Source: an uncultured Clostridia bacterium
Lineage (GTDB): Bacteria > Bacillota > Clostridia > Oscillospirales > Acutalibacteraceae
Length of the DNA stretch: 40,998 nucleotides
NCBI GenBank assembly: GCA_947628175.1
Contig: CANQZA010000012.1
Location: 1-40,998, forward strand
Direction of reading: 5' to 3'
This document shows, piece after piece, positions 23,625 through 31,707 of this stretch. A program made the position numbers and the translations under genes. Numbering within the stretch: position 1 is the stretch's first letter; every line of letters starts with the position of its first letter. The notes under the pieces were generated by a model, which saw nothing but the letters and a program-made list of their open reading frames with translations, searched no databases and had not been told where the DNA came from.

Positions 23625-25230
23625 AATATTTTTTAAGCTCTTCCTCGTTAAAATCCTCAAGGAATTCGTCGTAAGTTCCCTTGCGGTCGAGTATTGTATT
23701 GCCCGAAATTTCAATAATCCTGTCAGCTACGGTCTGAACAAACTGATGGTCGTGTGAGGTGAAAAGAATGGTTTCCGGATAGCGGATAAGACCGTTGTTC
23801 AGTGCGGTGATGGATTCAAGATCAAGGTGGTTTGTCGGCTCGTCAAGAATCAGGACATTGGCACCTGAGAGCATCATTTTGCAGAGCATACATCTTACCC
23901 GCTCACCGCCTGAGAGGACATTTGCTTTTTTCAGTGCCTCCTCGCCTGAAAACAGCATCCTGCCAAGCCATCCTCTTATATCTGCCTCAAGTGTCTGCGT
24001 TGTATACTGCCTCAGCCAGTCAACAAGTGTTAAATCTACACCGTCAAAATAGCTTGAATTGTCGCTTGGAAAGTAACTCTGCGAGGTTGTTACTCCCCAT
24101 TTAAAGCTGCCGCTGTCAGGTTCAAGTTCTCCCGTTATGATTTTAAACAGCGTTGTTTTTGACACAACATCCGAGCCTACAAATGCAACCTTTTCCCTCG
24201 GGTGGATTACGAACGATATATCGTCGAGTACTTTTCTGTCGCCTACTGTTTTTGTGAGATGGTCAACTCTAAGCAGATCGTTTCCGCATTCTCTGTCAGG
24301 CTTGAAATCAACATACGGAAAACGCCTGCTCGATACGGGCATTTCAATCATTTCAAGCGCATCAAGCTGCTTTTTTCGGCTTGTTGCCTGTTTGGATTTT
24401 GCGGCATTTGCGGAAAAACGCTGAATGAACTCCTGAAGCTCCTTGATTTTCTGTTCGTTCTTTTTGTTTTGGTCCCTTGCCTGTCTCTGGCGCATCTGTG
24501 TGTATTCGTACCAGAAATCGTAGTTTCCTGAATAAAGCTGGATTTTGCCGAAATCCACATCGCATATATGCGTACACACCTTGTTGAGAAAATGACGGTC
24601 GTGCGACACAACGATAACAGTGTTTTCAAAATCCATCAGAAAGTTTTCAAGCCAGCGTATGGCGGAGAGGTCGAGATGGTTTGTCGGCTCGTCAAGCAAA
24701 AGAATGTCTGGATTACCGAAAAGTGCCTGCGCAAGCAATACCTTTACCTTTAAATCAGACGGCAGCTCGGACATCCGCATAGAATGATATTCGTCAGATA
24801 CACCGAGCTTGTTGAGCATAAATGCCGCGTCAGACTCTGCGTTCCAGCCGTCCATATCCGCAAATTCAGCCTCAAGCTCACCGGCTTTTATACCATCCTC
24901 CTCCGTGAAATCCTCTTTCATATACAGGGCATCTTTTTCCTCCATAACCTCAATGAGGCGCGGATTGCCCATAAGAACTGTCCTGATTACCTCATATTCG
25001 TCATATGCAAAGTGATCCTGTTTCAGAACAGAAAGCCTTTCGCCGGGCGTGATGAATACTTCACCTTTTTGGGGCTCAAGCTCACCCGAGAGGACCTTTA
25101 AAAATGTTGATTTTCCTGCGCCGTTTGCTCCGATTATGCCATAACAGTTACCTGCGGAGAAGGTCACATTTACTCGCTCAAAAAGAGCCCTTCCGCCAAA
25201 CTGAACAGTAACATTGTTAGCCTGAATCAT
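23623..25230 (-). CDS. ABC-F ATPase, YbiT/YkpA-type translation factor
   Basis: A 535-residue soluble protein with two ATPase domains and no membrane part; ABC-F proteins bind the ribosome and adjust translation or protect against antibiotics. First domain: Walker A GANGAGKST, Walker B LLLDEPTNHLD, but the signature reads SELPSDLKVKV rather than LSGGQ. The linker (about 240-300) is charged and helical with RFSANAAKSKQATSRKKQLD. Second domain: signature LSGGERVR and LILDEPTNHLD intact, but the Walker A is GSDVVSKTT, lacking the canonical GKT glycine. From memory B. subtilis YkpA shares a broken second Walker A and E. coli YbiT a changed first signature, so these look like lineage traits, not damage. 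AGGAGGTAATCTT precedes the ATG. A resistance role is not implied. Confidence 0.9.
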   Translation of the reverse strand: MIQANNVTVQFGGRALFERVNVTFSAGNCYGIIGANGAGKSTFLKVLSGELEPQKGEVFITPGERLSVLKQDHFAYDEYEVIRTVLMGNPRLIEVMEEKDALYMKEDFTEEDGIKAGELEAEFADMDGWNAESDAAFMLNKLGVSDEYHSMRMSELPSDLKVKVLLAQALFGNPDILLLDEPTNHLDLSAIRWLENFLMDFENTVIVVSHDRHFLNKVCTHICDVDFGKIQLYSGNYDFWYEYTQMRQRQARDQNKKNEQKIKELQEFIQRFSANAAKSKQATSRKKQLDALEMIEMPVSSRRFPYVDFKPDRECGNDLLRVDHLTKTVGDRKVLDDISFVIHPREKVAFVGSDVVSKTTLFKIITGELEPDSGSFKWGVTTSQSYFPSDNSSYFDGVDLTLVDWLRQYTTQTLEADIRGWLGRMLFSGEEALKKANVLSGGERVRCMLCKMMLSGANVLILDEPTNHLDLESITALNNGLIRYPETILFTSHDHQFVQTVADRIIEISGNTILDRKGTYDEFLEDFNEEELKKY

Positions 25231-25303
25231 AAGATTACCTCCTGTAAAATACGCATATATGATACTACATTGTCTTTATAAAAACAAGAAAAAAATAGCA
25301 TTG

Positions 25304-25332
25304 TTGATTTATTTTACAATTTATAGTATAAT
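25304..25332 (+). promoter_or_regulatory. Promoter of the rpe-mgtE operon
   Basis: TTGATT (25304-25309), 17 bases, TATAAT (25327-25332), 31 bases before the rpe start codon. Confidence 0.8.
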
Positions 25333-25363
25333 TATTTGACCGCAATCGGGGGAGGAAGACTAT

Positions 25364-26005
25364 ATGAAGATTAAAATTTCACCGTCAATGCTCGCGTCTG
25401 ATTACGCAAATCTTGAGACAGAGCTCAAAAAATGTTCTGCCGCTGATTTCATTCACCTTGATGTAATGGACGGCCATTTTGTCCCGAATATATCAATAGG
25501 CGCTCCGGTTATTGCGGCAATGAAAAAAGTATGTGCAATTCCTTTTGATGTTCATCTTATGATTTCGCAGCCGCTCAGGTATATTGATGATTTTGCGGAC
25601 GCAGGCGCTGACATCATTACATTTCATACAGAGGCCGATTCCGATATCGGCAAAACCGTTGATAAAATTATTTCACGAGGCTGCAAAGCCGCGCTTGCGG
25701 TCAAACCGAATACGCCTGTTGAGGCGGTGTATCCTTATCTCGACAAACTCTCCATGGTGCTTGTTATGACGGTTGAACCCGGATTCGGCGGTCAGAGCTT
25801 TATGGAAAGTACCATGCCCAAAATAACAGCTCTTCGCAAAAAGTGCCCGGATATTGATATTCAGGTGGACGGGGGAATCAATACAGATACTGTTAAAATC
25901 GCGGCAGAAGCAGGCGCGAATGTTTTTGTCGCGGGCTCTGCTGTATTTAAAAGTTCCGATCCCGGAAGGACGATACATATTCTTAAAGAAAGCGCACGAT
26001 TATAA
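25364..26005 (+). CDS. rpe: Ribulose-phosphate 3-epimerase
   Basis: Interconverts ribulose 5-phosphate and xylulose 5-phosphate, the substrate of the transketolase encoded at 5214-7024. The 213-residue TIM barrel has SPSMLASDYANLE, the metal-site motif HLDVMDGHFVPN (H31, D33), H64 in DVHLMI, VEPGFGGQSF, and D169 in QVDGGIN. A strong GGGGGAGGAAG ribosome site precedes the ATG. It heads an apparent four-gene transcript (rpe, DUF4015-like, cadherin-like, mgtE) with gaps of 13, 8 and 37 bases. In many Firmicutes rpe follows rsgA and prkC, so the neighbourhood here is different. Confidence 0.96.
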   Translation: MKIKISPSMLASDYANLETELKKCSAADFIHLDVMDGHFVPNISIGAPVIAAMKKVCAIPFDVHLMISQPLRYIDDFADAGADIITFHTEADSDIGKTVDKIISRGCKAALAVKPNTPVEAVYPYLDKLSMVLVMTVEPGFGGQSFMESTMPKITALRKKCPDIDIQVDGGINTDTVKIAAEAGANVFVAGSAVFKSSDPGRTIHILKESARL

Positions 26006-26018
26006 GCGGTGATTATAA

Positions 26019-27065
26019 ATGAAAAGGAAACGCTTTTATAAAAATAAAAAGCGAAACAGCAAATGGACGGAGAAGCCGCAGGGCAGAAAAATTCCTTTTG
26101 CAGATAAATATATGCGGGAATCGGCAGGCTCTGACAAATTTGACAACCGCCGTCCCAAGGCAAAAAAACAGATATTTTCAAAGGAAAATGCGCTGTTTGT
26201 TTTGAAAAAGCTTCTCGTTTTTATATGCTGTTTAATGATTGTGTTCACGGGATATACAATAATGGATGTCCATATGGACAGAAGATCCATGCCGTATCAG
26301 GATGAAGCCGACGAAAATCAGGCGGGAATCAGCAGTGTATCTTTTGAAATGAAAAGCTCTGCGGTAGAGTCTCTGTCGCTTGACGGCGCAGTTATGCTTG
26401 ACACGGTTATTAATGAAATTTTTGAGGACGGATATTCTTCCGTTTCATTTGACCTGAAACGAGAAGACGGAACAATAGGATATAACAGCTCTCTTGCAAC
26501 GGTTGACACATACGGTGCCGTTTCCTCTCCCTCACCCGAGCTTGAAAAATCCGTGTCCGAGCTTCTTGAGAATGATATTCTGCCTGTCGGTATAGTATCT
26601 TGTTATAAAGACAATATCGCGCCGCTGGCAGATATATCCTCCGCCGTATTCAGAGACGGCGCGGTTTATACCGATAGTGAGGGCGCTTCCTATCTTAATC
26701 CCGAGAGTGCGAGCGCATATAATTATATTAAAAGCATAATTGAAGAGGCACAGGGCATGGGAATCAGTGTTTTTGTGCTTGATTTTTGCAGCCTGCCTGA
26801 GGAATTGGGAACTGATAACGGCGGAGGGTTTGAAAAAATTTCACAAAAGCTCTATCATGATCTGGGAACGCATCTCAAGCTTCTTGAGGCGCAAAGAGTC
26901 ACGCTGGTTTCTTCTGATTCTGCGACCCTCGAGGAGGAAGCGGAGGAAAAAATAAAGCAGGATATTACAGATGATAAAATTTATCTGATAACGGCAAAAG
27001 AAAAAAGCAAGGTAAAAAAGTTGTTGGACAATAAAAAAATCTCAAGCTATATTCTTGAAGAATAG
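26019..27065 (+). CDS. Membrane-anchored extracytoplasmic protein, degenerate DUF4015-like
   Basis: A 348-residue protein: a very basic cytoplasmic N-terminus (about 1-56), one membrane helix (about 57-83), then an external domain. Residues 138-262 follow the order of the DUF4015 putative glycoside hydrolase fold: SVSFDLKREDGTIGY, a SSLATVDTYGAV stretch, a helix before ILPVGIVSCYKDNIAPLADI, YLNPESASAYNYIKSIIEEA, and VFVLDFCSLP where the family usually has FDYVRFP. The Asp of that last motif is kept (D255) but the Arg is lost, so a binding rather than catalytic role is possible. This assignment is inference from pattern. It is followed eight bases on by another exported protein and then mgtE. 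Confidence 0.65.
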   Translation: MKRKRFYKNKKRNSKWTEKPQGRKIPFADKYMRESAGSDKFDNRRPKAKKQIFSKENALFVLKKLLVFICCLMIVFTGYTIMDVHMDRRSMPYQDEADENQAGISSVSFEMKSSAVESLSLDGAVMLDTVINEIFEDGYSSVSFDLKREDGTIGYNSSLATVDTYGAVSSPSPELEKSVSELLENDILPVGIVSCYKDNIAPLADISSAVFRDGAVYTDSEGASYLNPESASAYNYIKSIIEEAQGMGISVFVLDFCSLPEELGTDNGGGFEKISQKLYHDLGTHLKLLEAQRVTLVSSDSATLEEEAEEKIKQDITDDKIYLITAKEKSKVKKLLDNKKISSYILEE

Positions 27066-27073
27066 GTGATTTT

Positions 27074-27904
27074 ATGAGGAGAAAACCAATCTTTATTTTC
27101 CCGTGCGTTACTGTTTTTATATTTGTCTGTCTGATTCAGATATGCGCTTTTGCGCAGGAGGATATTCCGAGCCTTGAGGCAATCAGCTTTAAAAATGCTG
27201 TTGTTGACGGCGGATTTTCGTCAGATGTGCATGAGTACTCCATGACACTTGAGGACAACACCAAAAGCCCCACCCTTGCGAGTTATGCGGTAAGAGGCGA
27301 GGCGGATATCTTTATCAATTACCTGTATGATAATGCGAATCATCAAGAGGGCATTGTGGCAACGCTTCAGTTTGAAACGGGGAGCGTCATTTATCATTTC
27401 CTCTACAGAAATCCTGCGCCTTATGACATCAATTCAAACAACAGGCTTTCATCCGTTTATTGTACATACGGTGTCATTATGCCTGCCGTAAATGACAGCG
27501 ACACGCAGTATAAGCTCTATATTCCGAGTGATCTTAAACAGCTTAAAATAACATCGGTCACGCAGGATATAAACGCGTACTGTGCGCCTGTTGACCTGGT
27601 TTTAAACAGTGATCAGACCCCTCAGATAACCGTTTCCTGCGTGGCGTCAAACGGAGAAATCAGAAACTACTTTCTCAAAATTAAAAGGGTTGACAAGACA
27701 GTGGAGCAGGTAAAGGCTGAAATGGCTCAGCCCGGATACACCTCTTTTGTTGACGGAACGCTGCTTTATCAAAAGCCTGAGTTTTTGGTAGTCATCTCTT
27801 CGTGTGCAGCGGGGATTGTTATTCTTGTCCTGCTCTGGAGAATAACGAGAAAACTGATTGTAAACCCTTATGATAAGGATGAAAAGTCCTTTTACCGCGA
27901 TTAG
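27074..27904 (+). CDS. Exported cadherin-like beta-sandwich protein with C-terminal membrane anchor
   Basis: A 276-residue protein with a signal peptide (residues 1-27, ending CAFA-Q), an external part and a C-terminal membrane helix (about 238-256) followed by a short charged tail. The start of the external part (SLEAISFKNAVVDGGFSSDVHEYSMTL) matches the opening of cadherin-like beta-sandwich domains found in clostridial surface proteins; a second beta-rich module covers about 125-210. It lacks a sorting motif, so it stays membrane-bound. It lies between the DUF4015-like gene and mgtE in one transcript, which suggests the two exported proteins act together. Function unknown. Confidence 0.7.
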   Translation: MRRKPIFIFPCVTVFIFVCLIQICAFAQEDIPSLEAISFKNAVVDGGFSSDVHEYSMTLEDNTKSPTLASYAVRGEADIFINYLYDNANHQEGIVATLQFETGSVIYHFLYRNPAPYDINSNNRLSSVYCTYGVIMPAVNDSDTQYKLYIPSDLKQLKITSVTQDINAYCAPVDLVLNSDQTPQITVSCVASNGEIRNYFLKIKRVDKTVEQVKAEMAQPGYTSFVDGTLLYQKPEFLVVISSCAAGIVILVLLWRITRKLIVNPYDKDEKSFYRD

Positions 27905-27941
27905 AATGATGATGTAAAAATAAAACGGAAGGAGAATGGAT

Positions 27942-29327
27942 ATGAATTTTGAGGAATTTTCAATCGAAGAGGCGTTTGAAGAAATATCATCTCTTTACCG
28001 TGACAGAAATTTTTCAGCTATAAAAGCAATACTGACGCAGATTAATCCTGCCGATATTGCCCTGCTTTTTGATGAATTTGAAAGCGAACAGAGAATTTTG
28101 TTTTTCAGGCTGCTTCCGAAGGAAGAGGCTGCCGAAACTTTCGTTGAGCTTGACGGTGATACGCAGGAGGCGCTTATACACGCCTTTTCCGATACGGAGC
28201 TGCGCGAGGTGCTCGATGAGCTTTATCTTGATGATACAGTTGACATCATTGAGGAAATGCCTGCTACGCTTGTTAAAAAAATTCTGAAGAATACCGACAG
28301 CGAAACAAGAGCCTCCATTAACACGCTGCTTAAATATCCCGAAGACAGCGCGGGCTCAATCATGACTCCCGAATTTGTGGATCTCAAAAAAGACAATACA
28401 GTTGAGGACGCCTTCAAAAGAATAAGGCGTACCGGTGTGGATAAGGAGACCATTTATACCTGCTATGTCACGGATAAATCACGCCATCTTATTGGTGTTA
28501 CGACGGTAAAAGAGCTGCTGCTTCATGATTACGACGATAAAATCGAGGAATTTATGGAGACAAATGTCATCTATATATATACGCATGACGATCAGGAATC
28601 GGCGGCAAATCTGCTCAGTAAATACGATTTTCTCGCTCTGCCCGTTGTTGATATGGAGGAAAGGCTTGTAGGAATAATCACAGTTGACGACGCTATTGAT
28701 GTCCTTCAGGATGAGAATACCGAGGATATTCAGAAGATGAATGCGATCGTACCTAATGAAAAGCCTTACCTTAAAATTGGTGTTTTTGAAACATTCAAAT
28801 CAAGAATTCCGTGGCTTATGCTCCTTATGGTGAGCGCGACTTTCACGGGAATGATTATAACGGCTTTTGAGGATAAGCTGTCTGCTTTGATTATCCTTAC
28901 CTCGTTTATCCCTATGCTTATGGACACCGGCGGAAATTCAGGCGGTCAGGCGAGTGTAACGATTATCCGAGCGCTCTCCCTTAATGAAATAGATTTAAAG
29001 GATATATTCAAGGTTATCTGGAAAGAAATAAGAGTCGGTATAGTCTGCGGGCTGTCTCTTGCGGTCGTTAATTTTATAAAAATATGGTTTGTTGACAGGT
29101 TGCTTTTGGGGACGGAGGGAATCACACTGAAGGTTGATCTTGTTATAAGCTGCACGCTTATAATTGAGATTGTATTTGCGAAAATCATCGGCTGTACACT
29201 TCCGATTTTTGCAAAGAGATTAAAGTTTGACCCTGCCGTAATGTCATCACCGTTTATAACAACAATCGTTGATGCCGTTTCCCTGCTTGTCTATTTCTGG
29301 TTTGCCTCTATGATTCTTCATATTTGA
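27942..29327 (+). CDS. mgtE: Magnesium transporter MgtE
   Basis: A magnesium-gated Mg2+ channel of the cell membrane, about 461 residues. Domain order is an N-terminal superhelical domain (to about 125) with acidic Mg2+-sensing residues, two CBS domains (about 130-255; e.g. DSAGSIMTPEFVDLKKDNTVEDA and LPVVDMEERLVGIITVDDA), a connecting helix and five membrane helices. The channel motif PMLMDTGGNSGGQASV is intact. The ATG at 27942 lies seven bases from GGAAGGAG; the ATG at 27936 is too close to that site. It is the last gene of the rpe transcript, with no magnesium riboswitch in the 37-base gap before it. Confidence 0.95.
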   Translation: MNFEEFSIEEAFEEISSLYRDRNFSAIKAILTQINPADIALLFDEFESEQRILFFRLLPKEEAAETFVELDGDTQEALIHAFSDTELREVLDELYLDDTVDIIEEMPATLVKKILKNTDSETRASINTLLKYPEDSAGSIMTPEFVDLKKDNTVEDAFKRIRRTGVDKETIYTCYVTDKSRHLIGVTTVKELLLHDYDDKIEEFMETNVIYIYTHDDQESAANLLSKYDFLALPVVDMEERLVGIITVDDAIDVLQDENTEDIQKMNAIVPNEKPYLKIGVFETFKSRIPWLMLLMVSATFTGMIITAFEDKLSALIILTSFIPMLMDTGGNSGGQASVTIIRALSLNEIDLKDIFKVIWKEIRVGIVCGLSLAVVNFIKIWFVDRLLLGTEGITLKVDLVISCTLIIEIVFAKIIGCTLPIFAKRLKFDPAVMSSPFITTIVDAVSLLVYFWFASMILHI

Positions 29328-29345
29328 ACACAAATTATACTTGAA

Positions 29346-29387
29346 AACGGAGCTTTCTTTAGTGTTTCAGAAAGCTCCGTTATTTTT
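29346..29387. terminator. Bidirectional terminator between mgtE and GH43
   Basis: AACGGAGCTTTCT pairs with AGAAAGCTCCGTT (29346-29358 with 29369-29381), 10-base loop, followed by ATTTTT; the left end also gives a short T run on the minus strand. Confidence 0.92.
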
Positions 29388-30240
29388 ATTCTGTGATTTC
29401 GATTCCGTCTCCGTTATCTTTCAATAGTTTAAACACAGGATGTTCACTGCCGGTTGTATTCGGTGTGTGGAAGGTGAGAATAAGTCTTTTGCCGTCAGAG
29501 AATATCATACCATGACCGCCGTCGTCTTTAAAAAGAGGGGGCAGATGAATGAATTTTCCGTCAATTTCACCGTTATCCGATCTTGCGGCACATTGTGCGT
29601 ATACGCCTTTTATAAATGTGGACCATATCATTAAAAGTGCGCCGTTTTTTGTTCTGTACATAAACGGTCCGTCTGTTATGAAATGCTTTTGCGGCTCTTT
29701 TTCATCTGCCCATTCAGGTGATGAGCCGCTGAACAGAAGATGAGGTTCGCCGTCCGCGCGCGAAAGATCTTCACTTAATTTAATATAGCAAACAGTTCCG
29801 TCAATAATCTGGGTGTGCTCATGACAGAAAACAAGGTACGGCACCGCATTTTTATCCACATAAAGCGTTCCGTCAAGGCACTCCCATCCGGGAGGTGTTA
29901 CGCAGCTGTCACTGTGCTTTTCAAACGGACCGGACGGGCTGTCTGATTTTAATATGTATGTTCCCCTCAGACCGTTGTTGCCCGTAAAGGTCGCAAGCAT
30001 ATAATATTTATCCTTATATCTGTGTACCTCCGGCGCCCAGTTGACCTGCGTGTTCATACCGTTTTTTACGGAATTGAAGCATTCTGAAGGATTGCTCCAC
30101 TCCAAAAGGTCGGCTGAGGTGTAGACATCAAAGCCGCCTGTCTTTTGACCGAAATTTTCGGCTCTTGTGCCGTAAAGATAAAATGTGCCGTTGTCATTGA
30201 GGACGAAGGGATCTCTTATATTGATTTGGTCAAGCCGCAT
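29386..30240 (-). CDS. Glycoside hydrolase family 43-like protein
   Basis: A 284-residue five-bladed-propeller enzyme of the GH43 (arabinofuranosidase/xylosidase) type, without signal peptide and therefore intracellular. The catalytic base is Asp10 in IRDPFVLNDNGTFYLYGT; NWAPEVHRYKDKYYML (67-82) is the family blade motif; Asp123 in ECLDGTLYVD is the likely pKa-modulating Asp. The general acid is normally Glu in an EGP motif, but here the position reads ITDGPFMYR with Asp190. The substrate is unknown. AAGGAG precedes the ATG. It starts 20 bases after the PI-PLC-like gene, with which it forms an operon. Confidence 0.82.
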   Translation of the reverse strand: MRLDQINIRDPFVLNDNGTFYLYGTRAENFGQKTGGFDVYTSADLLEWSNPSECFNSVKNGMNTQVNWAPEVHRYKDKYYMLATFTGNNGLRGTYILKSDSPSGPFEKHSDSCVTPPGWECLDGTLYVDKNAVPYLVFCHEHTQIIDGTVCYIKLSEDLSRADGEPHLLFSGSSPEWADEKEPQKHFITDGPFMYRTKNGALLMIWSTFIKGVYAQCAARSDNGEIDGKFIHLPPLFKDDGGHGMIFSDGKRLILTFHTPNTTGSEHPVFKLLKDNGDGIEITE

Positions 30241-30260
30241 AATTACTCCTTAAATTGTAT

Positions 30261-31145
30261 TTATTCAAAATTCAGCCCGATAATTTTTCTGACTAACTTT
30301 TCATCGGGGAAATCCGTATATATTGTGCCGTAATAATATCCTTTTTTTAGCGGATATTCCATAAATTTCGGATTGATGTATTGTGCGTTTTTGTACGGGC
30401 CTTTAAATCCGCCTGCCGTTGAGAGGTAATTGATTACATATCTTCCGTCAAACGGCGTCATCGTGTCCAGAAAAGGTTTTATAACCTCGTTCCATCTTGG
30501 CACGGGCTTGTATTTGAATCTGTCCTGAATGATGAAAAGCATTTCATTTTCACCGCTTGTTTTAAGCGTGAGAGGACGGTTTTCGGCAGTATCCTGTTCA
30601 ATCCATTTTGAAAAGTCAATGCCTGTATTGAGGTGTGTATATTCCTTTCTGTCAGCCATTTTGCATCTGCGTATTAAAACAATTTTACCGCGTGCCTCTC
30701 TCATGGACGGCGAGCGGTTTTCCAGAAACCATTTATCCTCAAATCCCTTTATATAGGTACGGAAAAGGTTATCAAAGCATTTTTCATTTTCCCTGTTGCT
30801 GTCATTTTTAAATTGGAAAATCATTGTCTCACTCGGATTTTTTCTTAAAAATTCATAGCACTGTGTGAGCACATCTTCCATATCCATCTGAGCGGAAAAA
30901 GGATTGGGAGAAAGCAAAGCTTTTGCAGCACCATGCACCATTTTAAGCCGGTCTTTGCTGCTTTTGACTCTTATGTCAAGCGCTCTTATTCCCAGTTCAA
31001 GCTGCTCGGCAATGCTCTTGTCCTGGCATTTTGAAATGTGTGAAAATTGTACAAATCTTGTAACACAGTCATGCGTTCCGACGATATTTAATCCGAGCAC
31101 CTGCTCCCTGTCGTCTATGTCCTTCATCCAGCAATTTAATCGCAT
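30261..31145 (-). CDS. PI-PLC X-domain phosphodiesterase, no signal peptide
   Basis: A 294-residue protein of the bacterial phosphatidylinositol-specific phospholipase C fold. Catalytic residues of the family are present at sensible spacing: His25 and Asp26 in NIVGTHDC, Asp57 and Arg59 in ALDIRV, and His71 in MVHGAA. YEFLRKNPSETMIFQFK and IVLIRRC are further family strands. Secreted PI-PLCs carry a signal peptide; this one starts MRLNCWMKDIDD and has none, so it is cytoplasmic or acts on an imported or internal substrate. It is transcribed from a promoter back to back with that of the CehA-type pair, and is followed by GH43. Confidence 0.83.
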   Translation of the reverse strand: MRLNCWMKDIDDREQVLGLNIVGTHDCVTRFVQFSHISKCQDKSIAEQLELGIRALDIRVKSSKDRLKMVHGAAKALLSPNPFSAQMDMEDVLTQCYEFLRKNPSETMIFQFKNDSNRENEKCFDNLFRTYIKGFEDKWFLENRSPSMREARGKIVLIRRCKMADRKEYTHLNTGIDFSKWIEQDTAENRPLTLKTSGENEMLFIIQDRFKYKPVPRWNEVIKPFLDTMTPFDGRYVINYLSTAGGFKGPYKNAQYINPKFMEYPLKKGYYYGTIYTDFPDEKLVRKIIGLNFE

Positions 31146-31163
31146 ATCATTATCACCAAAAAC

Positions 31164-31192
31164 AATATACCATTTTTGTATAATAATATCAA
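31164..31192 (-). promoter_or_regulatory. Promoter of the PI-PLC/GH43 operon
   Basis: On the minus strand TTGATA (31187-31192), 17 bases, TATATT (31164-31169). Its -35 abuts the -35 of the divergent promoter. Confidence 0.7.
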
Positions 31193-31221
31193 TTGCAAAT
31201 GAAATTATTTTATCCTATAAT
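31193..31221 (+). promoter_or_regulatory. Promoter of the split CehA-type gene pair
   Basis: TTGCAA (31193-31198), 17 bases, TATAAT (31216-31221), ahead of an AGGAGGGG ribosome site. Confidence 0.75.
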
Positions 31222-31251
31222 TGGAATAAGATGGTTTATCAGGAGGGGAAA

Positions 31252-31707
31252 ATGGTTCTATATCAGGCTTGCTCAAAAATCATATGCAGCGAAAACCAAA
31301 CAAATATCAGGCTTGATTTTGATGTCAAAGAAGATTTTGACAGACTTAAAATCAGCTTTTTCTATTATCCGAAAGTGATTGAGGACAGTAAGGCGGCACT
31401 GAAGATTGCCCGCGACTGTTTAAAAAAATACGGTGAGAGCACATATTCGGTACAGCAAAATCTCCCGATCAAGAATCTTGTCACAATTTCGATTGATTCT
31501 CCGTCAGGCTATATCGGCGCGGCGCACAGGCAGGACAGCGAGCAGACGCATATTATAAGCAGGGATTTTTCATCTGCGGGCTTTTTAAAATCAGAGATTG
31601 AAAAAGGCAGATGGGATGTTATGCTCAATGTCCATTCGGTAAGCTGTGATATTCATTACGAGATAAAGATAGAGGGGGAAAAGGCAAATGAGCTATCATC
31701 CTTGTGA
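31252..31707 (+). CDS. Stand-alone N-terminal beta-sandwich domain of a CehA/McbA-type metallohydrolase
   Basis: A 151-residue soluble protein. Its sequence resembles the domain that usually precedes the PHP domain in single-chain CehA/McbA-type proteins: an opening IRLDFDVKEDFDRLKISFFYYP strand pair, a middle TISIDSPSGYIGAAHRQDSEQ segment, and GFLKSEIEKGRWDVMLNVHSV near the end. The start at 31252 is set by CAGGAGGGG five bases away, although the frame stays open further upstream. It overlaps the metallohydrolase gene by 20 bases in another frame. Either the ancestral gene has split or the two products assemble after coupled translation. The family link is inference from memory of homologues. 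Confidence 0.65.
   Translation: MVLYQACSKIICSENQTNIRLDFDVKEDFDRLKISFFYYPKVIEDSKAALKIARDCLKKYGESTYSVQQNLPIKNLVTISIDSPSGYIGAAHRQDSEQTHIISRDFSSAGFLKSEIEKGRWDVMLNVHSVSCDIHYEIKIEGEKANELSSL

Noticed and set aside
27905-27941. Magnesium (M-box) riboswitch for mgtE
   Set aside because: Only 37 bases separate mgtE from the previous gene, too few for such a leader.
30904-31251. Upstream extension of the 31252 gene back to 30904
   Set aside because: The extension is antisense to PI-PLC, crosses both divergent promoters and lacks a ribosome site, while AGGAGGGG sits just before 31252.
31252-31707. Programmed frameshift joining the two CehA-type genes
   Set aside because: The second gene is in the +1 frame, whereas the GGGGGAAAA run would favour -1 slippage, and the second gene has its own start codon and ribosome site.
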